Shown here: in pieces, positions 19,583 to 28,277 of the stretch
How the letters are laid out: each line of letters begins with the position of its first letter
Numbering within the stretch: position 1 is the first letter of the stretch
Assembly: GCA_025964555.1 (NCBI GenBank)
Contig: JAOPYQ010000020.1
Span: 1-64,000, forward strand
Direction of reading: 5' to 3'
DNA length: 64,000 nt
Origin: Thermoleophilia bacterium
GTDB taxonomy: Bacteria > Actinomycetota > Thermoleophilia > Gaiellales > SKUG01
The notes under the pieces: generated by a model
What the model was told of the DNA's origin: nothing
Database searches by the model: none
Seen by the model: only the letters and a program-made list of their open reading frames with translations
Position numbers and translations under genes: made by a program

Positions 19583-21832
19583 TCAGCCGATCTTGAAGCC
19601 GGTGTGCTTCTGCTGGAACTTGTGGCCGTCCTCGTTGCCGCCACCGACGTCCCAGCCGGGCGACTTCGTGATGGTGACCTCTTCGGAGCGGTTGCAGTTG
19701 TCGTAGCGGTTGAGGCTCGGGCAGTCGAGCGGCGCGCTGGTCATGTCGTCGCACGGCGAATCGTGGATGCGGCTGGAATCACCGAAGACATCCTTCTTGT
19801 ACCAGTAGCCGTTCGCGCCACCGATGCCGTGCGCCGTGCCCGACATGAGCGTGAAGCCCCACCGGCCGCTTCGCTCGGCTTCGTACGCGGCGCGTTGCTT
19901 GGCGATCTCGGCGTTGTACTCGGGCGTGTCGTATTCGGGGATGTCTTCGGCGGCCCAGTCGAACCAGTTGGGCTCGAACTTGTACTCGGCCCAGGTCTCT
20001 TCCTGCGCGTTGAGCACCCAGGACTGGCGGTGGCCACAGATCTTGTAGATGAGGAAGTCCTTGGGCTTGGTGATGAAGTGGCTGATCCACCACAGCGACC
20101 CGCACCCGTCCTTCCAGTTGTAGTTGGGGATGCCGACGCCGCCGTTCAGGTGCGTGTAGCACTCGCCGTCGTCGCCGACCATGTGCGAGGAGGTGCAGCC
20201 GCCCAGTCCGCTCGTGTCGGCCCGCACCCACATGAAGGCCGGGTCGCAGCCCGCCGGGGAGTAGGTGGTGGAGACGTTGCTGATCTTGCTCGACGCGGTC
20301 TGCATCGTGACCGGGGTGTGCAGGCCCGCGGGCAGGCCGGTGATGGCGGCCGAGGTGCCGGTGGACTTGTAGCCGGCCGCCGGCTTGTGCGGCGCTTCGG
20401 GAATCGTGCCGGTCGACCAGGTCGGAACGTCGTAGGTCGGTCCCGACGGGCCGTCGGTGCGTACGGTGTAGCGGCCGAGCGGCGCGGGCTGCACGGCGAA
20501 CGACGCGGTGTCGGCGGCTCCGGGCCATTCGTCCTGCGAGCGCGACTGCGAGAAGTAGTACACGTCGGCGTAGTCCTGGTATCGGCCCCACGACTGGTAG
20601 CGCGTGAAGAACTTCGACTCGTCCATGCGCTCGCCCATGTGGCCGAGCTTCGATTCGGCGACGAAGTGGCCGGTCGGCTCGTCGCAGGTCCTCGATTCGA
20701 CGACGAACGCGCCGGCGTAGAACGATGCCGGGGCCTCGCACTCGGGGATCTTGTCGTCGCGCACGCGGTGCACGTCGCCCACGAAGCTGCGCTCGTAGAT
20801 GAGCCGCGAGAACGTCATCTTGTAGGTGCCGGCCGCGGCGGGGTCCTGGAGCATGACGAGCGCACGGGCCGTGCGGTTGCGCTCGACCGTCGCCTGCAGG
20901 GTGCTCGGGACGTGGTGGGTCTCCCAGTTGATGCGGCCACCCGGATACGTGCTCGGCGTCACGATCTTCCACGACCCGGCCTGCAGGTCCGGGAACTTGT
21001 AGACACCCGGCGCGAGGCTCGGGTCGGACGAGCTCGTGACCGCGAGCGAGGAGGGCACCACGGGCGGGCCGTCGTACGGTTCGCCGTCGTCGACGTGCGC
21101 GAGCGAGAACGACACGCCGCTCACGGGGCGGATGCCGAGCATGCGCGACGGCGACGTCATCGCCGGCGGGATGCCCTTGAGCGACGGGAGCGACCACGGC
21201 AGGCATGCGTCGTCGCCGGCGCAGGCAGGCATGTCGGTCCAGTACGCGCCGCCGGTCTCGCAGCCGGAGATCTGGACGCGCTCGTCGATCTGGTTGTCAG
21301 CGCTGCAGAAGGCGACGAGCAGCCCGCCGTTGTCGACGGTCGTGCTGCCGTTGACGATCGACTCGACCTTGCGCGTGGGTGGCGAGCCGAGGCGTGTGGC
21401 GTCGCCTGCGGGCACGGAGATGCTGATCGCGATCTTGAAGAAGTCGTCGGCGTTCCCGTCGATGTCAGCCGCGCTGCGCTCGTCGCCGTCGCTGTCGACG
21501 CCCGTCGCGGATGCGGTCGCGACGAACGCGAACGAGTCGCCGAAGATGTCGTCCTCGAGCAGGTCCGAATCGATGATCGGCGTGAGGTTGCAGGTCTTGG
21601 CGGGGGACGTGGCCGTCGCGCGGCGGCACGACTTGACCCAGGCCTTGTCGGAGCGGATGTGCTCGTACACGCGCTCGGTGGCGGCGACCATCCGGGACTT
21701 GATGTCGCGCTTCGTCTCGAGCTTGGTGGTGCCTGCGATGGCGATGGTGATGCCGGAGATGACCACCGTCACCAGGAGGACGGCGATGATGATCTCGACG
21801 ACTGTGAAGGCTGATTCGTGACGTCGCATCAT
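19583..21832 (-). CDS. large pilin-like protein (prepilin N-terminus, 750 residues)
   Basis: Predicted 749 residues. The start MMRRHESA is followed by FTVVEIIIAVLLVTVV: a class III prepilin-type leader with cleavage after Ala, Phe at +1 and Glu at +5, then the pilin helix. The remaining 700 residues are far longer than a pilin; they are rich in aromatic residues and Cys (about 18), with Tyr/Trp-rich stretches such as WWISHFITK, so a disulfide-rich external domain is likely. A role as the tip adhesin of a pseudopilus is an inference. The ATG overlaps the upstream stop (ATGATG). Last gene of a three-gene coupled operon; no assembly ATPase, platform protein or peptidase is nearby. Confidence 0.8.
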   Translation of the reverse strand: MMRRHESAFTVVEIIIAVLLVTVVISGITIAIAGTTKLETKRDIKSRMVAATERVYEHIRSDKAWVKSCRRATATSPAKTCNLTPIIDSDLLEDDIFGDSFAFVATASATGVDSDGDERSAADIDGNADDFFKIAISISVPAGDATRLGSPPTRKVESIVNGSTTVDNGGLLVAFCSADNQIDERVQISGCETGGAYWTDMPACAGDDACLPWSLPSLKGIPPAMTSPSRMLGIRPVSGVSFSLAHVDDGEPYDGPPVVPSSLAVTSSSDPSLAPGVYKFPDLQAGSWKIVTPSTYPGGRINWETHHVPSTLQATVERNRTARALVMLQDPAAAGTYKMTFSRLIYERSFVGDVHRVRDDKIPECEAPASFYAGAFVVESRTCDEPTGHFVAESKLGHMGERMDESKFFTRYQSWGRYQDYADVYYFSQSRSQDEWPGAADTASFAVQPAPLGRYTVRTDGPSGPTYDVPTWSTGTIPEAPHKPAAGYKSTGTSAAITGLPAGLHTPVTMQTASSKISNVSTTYSPAGCDPAFMWVRADTSGLGGCTSSHMVGDDGECYTHLNGGVGIPNYNWKDGCGSLWWISHFITKPKDFLIYKICGHRQSWVLNAQEETWAEYKFEPNWFDWAAEDIPEYDTPEYNAEIAKQRAAYEAERSGRWGFTLMSGTAHGIGGANGYWYKKDVFGDSSRIHDSPCDDMTSAPLDCPSLNRYDNCNRSEEVTITKSPGWDVGGGNEDGHKFQQKHTGFKIG

Positions 21833-23385
21833 CCACACTCCGCGTCATCGATGTTGGCTGCGCTCAGACACCGTGGATCGGCGTCCTTCCAGGTCGACGT
21901 CTGCCACGGGCCGGTCGTCGGGAACATCGGCGGTGCGGTCGTCAGCAGGCGAGGGTCGAACTTGTACAGGCGGGACGGGTAGCCGACCTCGGCGACGCCC
22001 CAGTTGATGCGCATGAGCGACATGTAGTGCGCGCCGAGCGAGCCGGTGAAGCTGAACGTGCCGCAGAGCGGGACGGCGCCGACCGGCGGCGCCGGGACGC
22101 GGTACTGCGGAGGCACGCCGAGCGTGCCGCTCGCGCTGACGATCGCGGCGTTGAGGCCGGCGGGGCAGTACCCCTCGTCGATGCGCGGGATGATGTCACC
22201 CTCCACCACGAGTCCGAGGATCGCGTCCGTCGAGGTGTTGGCGCCGATCATGCCGTTGCCGACGAGGTCGATCGAGGCCGAGCCGTTGACGTTGAAGCTG
22301 CCGCCCTGGTTGCCCACGCCGATCGTCAGCTGGCCACCGTTGAGCATGCCCGACAGTCGCACGTTGCCGGTGAGGTAGACGACAGCGCCGCCGACCGCGC
22401 TCACCGTGCCGAGCGAGCCGTTGGGCGAGGTCGCGGTCATCGAAGAGCCACTCAGCGTGACGGTCCAGGGGCCGGTGCCGGTGCCGCACCTCACGCGCGT
22501 GCCGCACAGCTTCGAGAGCATGGTCAGGTGGTTGGAGCCGCGCAGCAGGTCGTAGCGCTCCCCGGTCTTCTCGAGGTAGCGCGGGGTGGGGCCGCTGTCG
22601 ACGATGCAGCCGCCCTTGTTCTCGATGCCGCCGACGGCGGTCGAGAAGCCTGCGCCGCCCTGGCAGTGCGGGCGGTCGGCTCCGGTGTACAGCTTCATGG
22701 GCTTCCCCGCGTCGACGAGCATGTCGACGAGGTACGCGTCCGGGTAGCCGTTGGTGTGGATGCGACCGTTGATCGTCAGTCCGTAGCCGAGGATGATCGG
22801 TCCATCGACGAGCATCTGGTAGTCGGAGAAGCGGCCGGGGCGCAGCTCCGCGCGGACGAGACGCGCATCGCCGACGACCTGGGAGTTCTGGTCGCCGGTC
22901 GCGTTCCAGGTGCGCAGGTACAGGACGAGGTTGGGCGAGTTGCCCCTGGGTGGCAGCACCGCGATGGTCTGCCACCAGCCGGTGGTGCCATCGGCCTGGT
23001 CGACGCGCATCGACCAGCGCGTGCTCGGGTTCGGCATGGTGGTGACGTCGAGGCCCTTGGCCTTGAAGTCCGTGCCGAACGTGGCGTTGCTGACGGGCTG
23101 CATACCCGGGCGGAACTGGGCGAGCTTCGTCATCGCGGCTTCGTTGAGCAGGAAGTCGGCGGTCTCGTCGGTGATGTTGGATTCGAGTGCGTACTCGTAG
23201 GAGGCGAGCGCGTGGTCGACGACCGCGACCGATGCGGCGCGCTGCGTGCGGGAGCGATTGCGCTCGTCGGAGCGGTCGAGCATCGCGAGGATCGCGGTGA
23301 CCAGGAGCGCGCCGAGCACCATGAGGGCGATCGCGCCGACGATCGCGCTCGCGCGCTCGGCTCGGTGTCGGGCAGTACCGGTCAT
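21829..23385 (-). CDS. PilX-like minor pilin or pilus-assembly protein
   Basis: Predicted 518 residues. The N-terminus ERASAIVGAIALMVLGALLVTAILAM has a single hydrophobic helix preceded by Arg/Glu but lacks the Glu+5 of prepilins; PilX-type proteins of type IV pilus minor-pilin clusters look similar. After the helix come a helical stretch (HALASYEYALES) and then a long beta-rich region with Gly-rich runs (VTLSGSSMTATSPNG, VGNQGGSFNVNGSAS) and a few Cys. The ATG at 23385 overlaps the stop of the preceding pilin-like gene by four bases and the 3' end overlaps the next gene. Function beyond pilus or pseudopilus structure is unknown. Confidence 0.75.
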   Translation of the reverse strand: MTGTARHRAERASAIVGAIALMVLGALLVTAILAMLDRSDERNRSRTQRAASVAVVDHALASYEYALESNITDETADFLLNEAAMTKLAQFRPGMQPVSNATFGTDFKAKGLDVTTMPNPSTRWSMRVDQADGTTGWWQTIAVLPPRGNSPNLVLYLRTWNATGDQNSQVVGDARLVRAELRPGRFSDYQMLVDGPIILGYGLTINGRIHTNGYPDAYLVDMLVDAGKPMKLYTGADRPHCQGGAGFSTAVGGIENKGGCIVDSGPTPRYLEKTGERYDLLRGSNHLTMLSKLCGTRVRCGTGTGPWTVTLSGSSMTATSPNGSLGTVSAVGGAVVYLTGNVRLSGMLNGGQLTIGVGNQGGSFNVNGSASIDLVGNGMIGANTSTDAILGLVVEGDIIPRIDEGYCPAGLNAAIVSASGTLGVPPQYRVPAPPVGAVPLCGTFSFTGSLGAHYMSLMRINWGVAEVGYPSRLYKFDPRLLTTAPPMFPTTGPWQTSTWKDADPRCLSAANIDDAECG

Positions 23386-24185
23386 GCCGTGCACCTCAGT
23401 CCGAACTGGTAGTCGGAGGCCGTGCGGCTGCGAATCGAGATCTCGTCGAGGAGCGCGGCGTTCGCGGACGAGTCGTGCTGGATCGCGAGCGACTGGAAGT
23501 TGATGCGCACGCTGACGACGCGGTTGCGGGCCTGCGCCGACGGCGATCCCGGTACGGCGTTCGACGAGCAGTTGGAGCCGGAGGTGGTGGACACGACGTA
23601 GGTGAACAGGTTCGGCATGCCGCCGGCTCCCGGTGCGGGCGTCGCAGAGTTGGGATCGGTCATGGCGTCGTCCTCGAGCAGCGTGCCCGACCCTGCGCAC
23701 TTGGCCGTGTAGGAGCGGACCTGGCGTCGCAGCGACCATCCGCCGGATGAGGCGATGAACCAGCGCACGCATTCCGGTCGTGCCCCGACGCCCGGCTCGT
23801 CGATGACGTCTGCCTGGAAGCCGATGCTCGACGGCGTGGCCTCGGTGATGTCGCGCCAGTCGAGCAGCTTGCCGGTCGCCACGTCGGCCACGTCGCCGTT
23901 GGTGTCGATCGCGTCCTGGAGCTCCGACGGCGAGATGATCGGTCCCGATCGGCCCTCGGCTCGAGCCACGCGCAGGTCGGTGCCGAAGCGATCGGCGGCC
24001 TCTGCGGCTTCGGCCATGCCGTCGGACTGGGCCTTGGAATCGGTGTAGCCGCCGAAGCCGTCGGTGACGCCACGAACGATGATCGCCGCGACGATGCCGA
24101 GCAGGATCATGCCCACGACGAGTTCGATCATCGTGAACGCACGCTCACGTGCGAGCTTCGCCCGACAGGGGCTCGCAACGCGCAT
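23382..24185 (-). CDS. prepilin-type pseudopilin
   Basis: Predicted 267 residues. A basic leader (CRAKLARERA) is followed by FTMIELVVGMILLGIVAAII: cleavage after Ala, Phe+1, Glu+5, then the N-terminal pilin helix; a PilW/PulJ-like length. The globular part has five Cys, three of them late. First gene of the coupled operon ending at 19583. Start uncertain: ATG 24185 gives a short leader, ATG 24215 adds ten residues; a CACTAT sequence just before 24185 could be the -10 but is only four bases away. Divergent from the pilin-like gene at 24318, sharing a short control region. Confidence 0.75.
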   Translation of the reverse strand: MRVASPCRAKLARERAFTMIELVVGMILLGIVAAIIVRGVTDGFGGYTDSKAQSDGMAEAAEAADRFGTDLRVARAEGRSGPIISPSELQDAIDTNGDVADVATGKLLDWRDITEATPSSIGFQADVIDEPGVGARPECVRWFIASSGGWSLRRQVRSYTAKCAGSGTLLEDDAMTDPNSATPAPGAGGMPNLFTYVVSTTSGSNCSSNAVPGSPSAQARNRVVSVRINFQSLAIQHDSSANAALLDEISIRSRTASDYQFGLRCTA

Positions 24186-24317
24186 GCGGATAGTGTCGAT
24201 GCTGTGGGCAGTCATCCCTCGGGTGATCGGCACGACGCGCGAATTCGTGAGTCCGGATTCCGGGAAAGTCCGACGGCCGTACTTCAGGAAATCGCCGAAT
24301 GGCCGACACAGGTGTGC

Positions 24318-24875
24318 GTGACGCATCCGCAGACATCCGTCCACAGGCGCGAGGCCGCCATCGGCATGGTCGAGATGATGGTCGTGCTGCTCATCATCGC
24401 CATCATTTCCGCGGTGGCGTTCCAGAGCGTGAAGGGTGCGCGGACCTCCGGCGGGCGGAGCGAGGCGATCGCAGCGGCGACGCGGTACGCCGACGCGGTG
24501 GACCGCTTCCAGCAGGAGCACGGCCGGCAGCTGCCGAAGATCGGCACGCCGACGTGGCCCGTGGCGGATGAAGGCCCCGTGCATCGGCTCGTGATCGGCT
24601 CCGCAGCGCCGATCGTCCGCCCCTATCTCAAGGGTTCCCGGGCACCGGAGATCATGTCCAAGGGGCCATTGACCGGCGCGTCCATCGTGCAGGCCGCGGG
24701 GTCGTGCCCGTCGCCGCCCGCCGAGGGTGGACTGCTCGTGTTCCGCGTCGGTCCGGCACCGAACGCCGCGTGTGGCCCGGCGCTCACGACACCCAACCAG
24801 TTCAGCATCGGTGTCGCCTGGCACGGCGAGTACGTCTGCACGGCAGGCGACGTTCCAGCAGCCCGTCGCTGCTAG
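24318..24875 (+). CDS. prepilin-type pseudopilin (GspH/FimT-like)
   Basis: Predicted 185 residues from a GTG. The leader VHRREAA precedes IGMVEMMVVLLIIAIISAVAF: with cleavage after Ala the Glu falls at +5, as in the two other pilin-like genes here. The helix is followed by a small domain with an ARTSGGRSEAIAAATRYADAV segment typical of GspH/FimT-type minor pilins and two late Cys (CGPALTT and YVCTAG). GTGs at 24312 or 24204 are other possible starts. It is transcribed away from the operon of pilin-like genes, and ends 19 bases before the convergent pyrF. Confidence 0.75.
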   Translation: MTHPQTSVHRREAAIGMVEMMVVLLIIAIISAVAFQSVKGARTSGGRSEAIAAATRYADAVDRFQQEHGRQLPKIGTPTWPVADEGPVHRLVIGSAAPIVRPYLKGSRAPEIMSKGPLTGASIVQAAGSCPSPPAEGGLLVFRVGPAPNAACGPALTTPNQFSIGVAWHGEYVCTAGDVPAARRC

Positions 24876-24894
24876 ATCGCGGTCAGAATCGCCG

Positions 24895-25860
24895 TCAGGC
24901 AGGCGTCGAGCTGCGAACCAGCGACGCGGCGAGCTGCGCGGCAGCTCCCGCGACCGCATGCCGGAAGGCAGGCGTGTCGCACGGCTCGGTCGGCAGGACC
25001 GAACGCGCCGCGACGATGAGCGATGTCGGCGACCCCGAGCGAGCATCCGCGATCGAGCCGAGGTCATCGACCGATCCACCCTGTGTCCCGATGCCCGGCA
25101 GCAGTAGCGGCGCGTTCGGCAGCAACGTGCGGGCCTGGGCCAGCAGCTCGGGTCGGGTCGCTCCCACGACCGCGCCGACCACGCCGCCGCCCACGCGATC
25201 GTCGACCGCTGCAAGCTCGGATGCGAGCAGTTCCCACCATGCGCGCCCGTCCGCGAGCGGTGCGGACTGCAGCAGCGCCGCGCCCGGGTTCGACGTGTGC
25301 AGGAGGGCGTAGAGCGCGGTGTGGCGCTCGGCGGCGATGCGGGCCATCGCCTCGAGCGCGTCGATGCCGACCGATGCGTTCACGGTGAGCGCGTCGACGC
25401 CCATGCCGTTGGATGCGTCGTCGCCGAGCCACGCGTCGGCGTAGGCGGTGGCGGTGTGGGGCACGTCGCCGCGCTTGGCGTCGAGCACGACGAGCAGCCC
25501 CGCGGTGCGGGCGAACTCGATCGTGCGTTCGAGCGCGCGCATGCCTGGCGCTCCGGCAGCCTCGTACCACGCGATCTGCGGCTTCACCGCGGCGGCGTGA
25601 TCGCGCGAGGACTCGATGACGAGACCGGCGAAGCGTTCGATGGCACCTGCGCGGGTCGTGCGACCGGCACGGCCTCGAGCTCCGAGCGCGATCCCGTCGA
25701 GCAGCGCGAGCGAGTCGGGGGACGGGTCGATGCCGATGCACGCTGCCAGGGGCGCGTCGCCGGCGCGGCGCGCGAGTCGCTGCACGTAGGACGCTCGTCG
25801 CGCGCGCTGGGGCACGTCGATCGCGAGCTGCATGGCCGGATCGGTGGAGGAGTCGCTCAT
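24895..25860 (-). CDS. pyrF: orotidine 5'-phosphate decarboxylase (type 2)
   Basis: Predicted 321 residues. It catalyses the last step of UMP synthesis, decarboxylation of OMP. The active-site motif LDAKRGDV is at 126-133 with the catalytic Asp/Lys/Asp set (127, 129, 132) and the early CIGIDPS segment at about 41-47 binds substrate. Length and the PHTATAYA continuation match the longer type 2 enzymes of actinobacteria. The ATG overlaps the stop of pyrE by four bases, so translation is coupled. Last of four overlapping genes led by a Roadblock protein. Confidence 0.93.
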   Translation of the reverse strand: MSDSSTDPAMQLAIDVPQRARRASYVQRLARRAGDAPLAACIGIDPSPDSLALLDGIALGARGRAGRTTRAGAIERFAGLVIESSRDHAAAVKPQIAWYEAAGAPGMRALERTIEFARTAGLLVVLDAKRGDVPHTATAYADAWLGDDASNGMGVDALTVNASVGIDALEAMARIAAERHTALYALLHTSNPGAALLQSAPLADGRAWWELLASELAAVDDRVGGGVVGAVVGATRPELLAQARTLLPNAPLLLPGIGTQGGSVDDLGSIADARSGSPTSLIVAARSVLPTEPCDTPAFRHAVAGAAAQLAASLVRSSTPA

Positions 25861-26456
25861 GCCGGCACCTCCGTGCCGAGGCCGGCATCGAAGGCCGCGT
25901 CAAGGTCGGCCGCGTCGAGCAGCGCGTGCAGCTGGACGCCCGCTGCGGCGAGCGCCTCGCGGCCACCGCCGTCGCGATCGAGCACGCACAGGGCGTGGGT
26001 GACGACGATCCCGGCGTCGCGCAGGACCTCGAGCGCGTCGATCGCTGCGCCGCCGCTCGTGACGACATCCTCGACGAGGACGGCGCGCTCACCGGTGGCG
26101 ATCGGGCCCTCGATGCGGTTGGCGGTGCCGTAGGCCTTGGCGGCGCCGCGCACGATCGCGAAGGGCAGCCCGGTCTCGAGCGCGAGTGCGGCCGCGAGCG
26201 GCACGGCGCCGAGTTCGGGGCCGGCGATGCGCACGGCGTCAGGGGCGACCTGCGCGAGCGTCGCGGCCAGGCGCGTCGCGACGGGGCCGAGCAGAGCGGG
26301 GTCGCACGTCACGCGGTACTTGTCGAAGTAGCGGTCGCTCGTGGCGCCGGAGCGGAGCGTGAACTCACCACGCAGCAGCGCGCGGTCGAACAGGGATACG
26401 ACCAGCGGATCCACGGCGGGCGAGGTCGCTTCCGGCGAGGTGGCGTCAGGCGCCAC
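25857..26456 (-). CDS. pyrE: orotate phosphoribosyltransferase
   Basis: Predicted 199 residues. It makes OMP from orotate and PRPP. The PRPP-binding signature VLVEDVVTSGGAAIDAL is clear in the second half, and the family start ALLRGEFTLRSG with SDRYFDKY follows at about 30-45. The GTG at 26456 overlaps the upstream small gene by 11 bases; a GTG at 26414 gives the more typical length (185) and is almost equally likely, since the first 14 residues are low complexity. Coupled to pyrF by an ATGA overlap. Confidence 0.9.
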   Translation of the reverse strand: MAPDATSPEATSPAVDPLVVSLFDRALLRGEFTLRSGATSDRYFDKYRVTCDPALLGPVATRLAATLAQVAPDAVRIAGPELGAVPLAAALALETGLPFAIVRGAAKAYGTANRIEGPIATGERAVLVEDVVTSGGAAIDALEVLRDAGIVVTHALCVLDRDGGGREALAAAGVQLHALLDAADLDAAFDAGLGTEVPA

Positions 26457-26664
26457 GGACGATGCCGACGGCTTCGGTCCCGAGCTCCACGAGCGTCGTC
26501 GCCTGCGGCGAGTGCTCGGGCAGCGAGACCATGCTGCCGTCTTCGAAGTAGAGGCCGACGTGTGGTCGGCGACCATCCTGGCGACGCTTGATCACCCAGG
26601 CGGCAGTGGCGGACGCGGTCGTCAGCAGCAGTGCTGCGGCGACGCTCTTCTTGCGACGGCTCAC
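26446..26664 (-). CDS. small membrane protein in the pyr operon
   Basis: Predicted 72 residues. A basic start (SRRKK) and one hydrophobic helix at about 7-24 are followed by a basic KRRQDGRRP loop and a short domain VGLYFEDGSMVSLPEHSP. The GTG overlaps the stop of the Roadblock gene (GTGA) and the end overlaps pyrE, so this is a true member of the operon. Function unknown. The tail resembles small membrane proteins commonly found beside Roadblock genes only in general layout. Confidence 0.75.
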   Translation of the reverse strand: MSRRKKSVAAALLLTTASATAAWVIKRRQDGRRPHVGLYFEDGSMVSLPEHSPQATTLVELGTEAVGIVRGA

Positions 26665-27257
26665 GACTTCCTCCTTCGCCAGCGCTGCGGCTGCGACCCG
26701 GCGTCGCCGCTCGCGGTCGCGGTGCCACCGTCATCGTCGCCGGAACTCGTCGGTTCGGCGCTCGCGTCGGCGTCGGCGTCATCGCCGGTCGAGGTGGTGG
26801 TCGAGGTCGCGGATTCGGTCTGCACGACCGTCACCTTCGCCACGCCGTTGGGGGAGGCGAGCTCGGCAGGTCCGTTCGCGGATCCCGATTCGCGCACCGT
26901 TCGAAGCGCCGTCTTGAGGTCGTAGAACACGAGCCCGACGGTCGGGTCGGCGTCGGTCACGGCCGCGACGATCCAATTCGCGTCGGCCACGACGAACACG
27001 TGGCCGTCGGGCGTGGCGACTTCGACCTGCGAGACCGGCTCACGGCCGAGCTCGCGACGTGCCTGCTCGGCCGCCTCGACGATCTTGACGCAGGTGGTGG
27101 CGAGTCGGTCGGCCACTCGATCGCTGGAAGCGGGTGCGCTCGCGAGGAGCCTTCCGCCGTCACGTTCGAGGATGACCGCCGCATCGACCTGGGGCGAGAC
27201 CTCCAGCAGCTCCTCGAGGGCGCGGCCGGCGGCACTGGGCACGGAATCCTTGGACAT
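26661..27257 (-). CDS. Roadblock/LC7-domain protein
   Basis: Predicted 198 residues. Residues about 8-118 form a Roadblock/LC7 fold: LEELLEVSPQVDAAVILERDG, ASAPASSDRVADRL and the late VFVVADANWIVAAVTDADPTVGLVFYDL strands. Proteins of this family (MglB-like) act as dimeric regulators of small GTPases; no GTPase gene is near. The C-terminal 80 residues are a Thr/Ser/Asp/Gly-rich low-complexity tail ending in a basic RWRRRKS. The ATG at 27257 is leaderless (TAGGCT, 6 bases). It heads an operon with a small membrane protein, pyrE and pyrF. Confidence 0.85.
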   Translation of the reverse strand: MSKDSVPSAAGRALEELLEVSPQVDAAVILERDGGRLLASAPASSDRVADRLATTCVKIVEAAEQARRELGREPVSQVEVATPDGHVFVVADANWIVAAVTDADPTVGLVFYDLKTALRTVRESGSANGPAELASPNGVAKVTVVQTESATSTTTSTGDDADADASAEPTSSGDDDGGTATASGDAGSQPQRWRRRKS

Positions 27258-27263
27258 GGGGCG

Positions 27264-27269
27264 AGCCTA
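27264..27269 (-). promoter_or_regulatory. -10 box (TAGGCT) of the Roadblock-pyr operon
   Basis: TAGGCT, 6 bases, then the ATG at 27257; no ribosome binding site. The divergent YihY-like gene has the same arrangement on the other strand. Confidence 0.6.
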
Positions 27270-27323
27270 CCCCACGCGCGCATCCGCGAACACCCGCAGA
27301 GCCGGGAACGGGAGCGCGGTCGG

Positions 27324-27329
27324 TAGGAT
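27324..27329 (+). promoter_or_regulatory. -10 box (TAGGAT) of the YihY-like gene
   Basis: TAGGAT followed by 8 bases and the GTG at 27338; no ribosome binding site, consistent with a leaderless transcript. Confidence 0.55.
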
Positions 27330-27337
27330 CGCTGGTC

Positions 27338-28267
27338 GTGACGCCCGTCGAGCACATCGAGGACGAGCCGCCCGGCCCGACGCTGCTGCGCCGAACGTGG
27401 GATCGCGCCGTCTACCTCATCTGGAACCAGATGATCCTGACCCAGCATCCTGCGTGGGAACGGTTCTTCGCGCGTCGCTGCCCGCACCTCGCAGGCATGA
27501 TCGCCTACTTCGGCGTGCTGTCGATCATCCCGGCGGCGTTCCTGTTCCTGTCCGCGCTCGCGGTGGCGGGCGCGCTCGAGAACCAGGGCTGGATCGTGGA
27601 GCAGCTCCAGTTCGCGATTCCCGAGCAGGGCGCGAACACGATCGTGAAGACGGTCGAGAGCCTGCGCGAGAACTCCGGCTCCCTTGGCGTGATCGGCATC
27701 CTCGGCCTGATCTGGTCGACGACCAACTTCTTCAGCTGCATCGAGAGCGCGCTCAACATCATCTACGGGGTCAACAACCGCCACTTCATCTTCCAGAAGG
27801 CGTGGGTGCTGTTCCTCATGCTGGCCGCGCTCGTGGCGATGGTGATCGGCACGATCCTGGTGGCGGTCGCGCTGCCGCTCATCCGCCGCTTCGACGCGAC
27901 CGCCGAACGCGCCCTGCACGTCCCGATACCCGACAGCGGCGTGACGATCTTCATCTCGATCTTCGTGGCGTTCTTCTTCTTCCTGAGCTGCTACCGGTTC
28001 CTGCCGAACGCCGCGATCTCCACCCGCGACGTGTGGCGTGGAGCGCTCATCGCGGCCGTCGCGTTCGAGGGCTCGATCCAGCTGTTGCCGCGCTGGGTCG
28101 GCGCCGATCGCGGTGGCGTCGTCATCACCGCGTTCGCAGGAGCCTTCATCGTGCTCATCTGGTTCTACGTGATGGCCTTCATCCTGCTCGTCGGCGGGGT
28201 GTACAGCTGGTGGTGGCGCGAGAAGCAGCGCCTGCGCGCAGCGGGCCATCCGGTCGGCGGCGCCTGA
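27338..28267 (+). CDS. YihY/BrkB-family membrane protein
   Basis: Predicted 309 residues with about six transmembrane helices. The family hallmarks are the start of the first helix LAGMIAYFGVLSIIPAAFLF, the WSTTNFFSCIESALNIIYGV segment, and the final pair GAFIVLIWFYVMAFILLVGG. The family was once called ribonuclease BN but is now regarded as a membrane protein of unclear function, sometimes linked to virulence or complement resistance (BrkB). The GTG start is leaderless. It stands alone between divergent and convergent genes. Confidence 0.88.
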   Translation: MTPVEHIEDEPPGPTLLRRTWDRAVYLIWNQMILTQHPAWERFFARRCPHLAGMIAYFGVLSIIPAAFLFLSALAVAGALENQGWIVEQLQFAIPEQGANTIVKTVESLRENSGSLGVIGILGLIWSTTNFFSCIESALNIIYGVNNRHFIFQKAWVLFLMLAALVAMVIGTILVAVALPLIRRFDATAERALHVPIPDSGVTIFISIFVAFFFFLSCYRFLPNAAISTRDVWRGALIAAVAFEGSIQLLPRWVGADRGGVVITAFAGAFIVLIWFYVMAFILLVGGVYSWWWREKQRLRAAGHPVGGA

Positions 28268-28277
28268 GCCGTCGAGC

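Noticed and set aside
19493-21814. 773-codon plus-strand frame over the large pilin-like gene
   Set aside because: Composition Arg/Gly/Val-rich and without motifs; the opposite strand has a prepilin leader and natural aromatic and Cys content.
24299-24571. ATG at 24299 with a good AGGAAA site
   Set aside because: Its frame is Arg/His-rich without a pilin helix; the real protein is in the next frame, starting at or near the GTG at 24318.
19583-24875. Complete type IV pilus or type II secretion locus
   Set aside because: Only pilin-like subunits are found; no ATPase, platform protein, peptidase or secretin gene is in the window.
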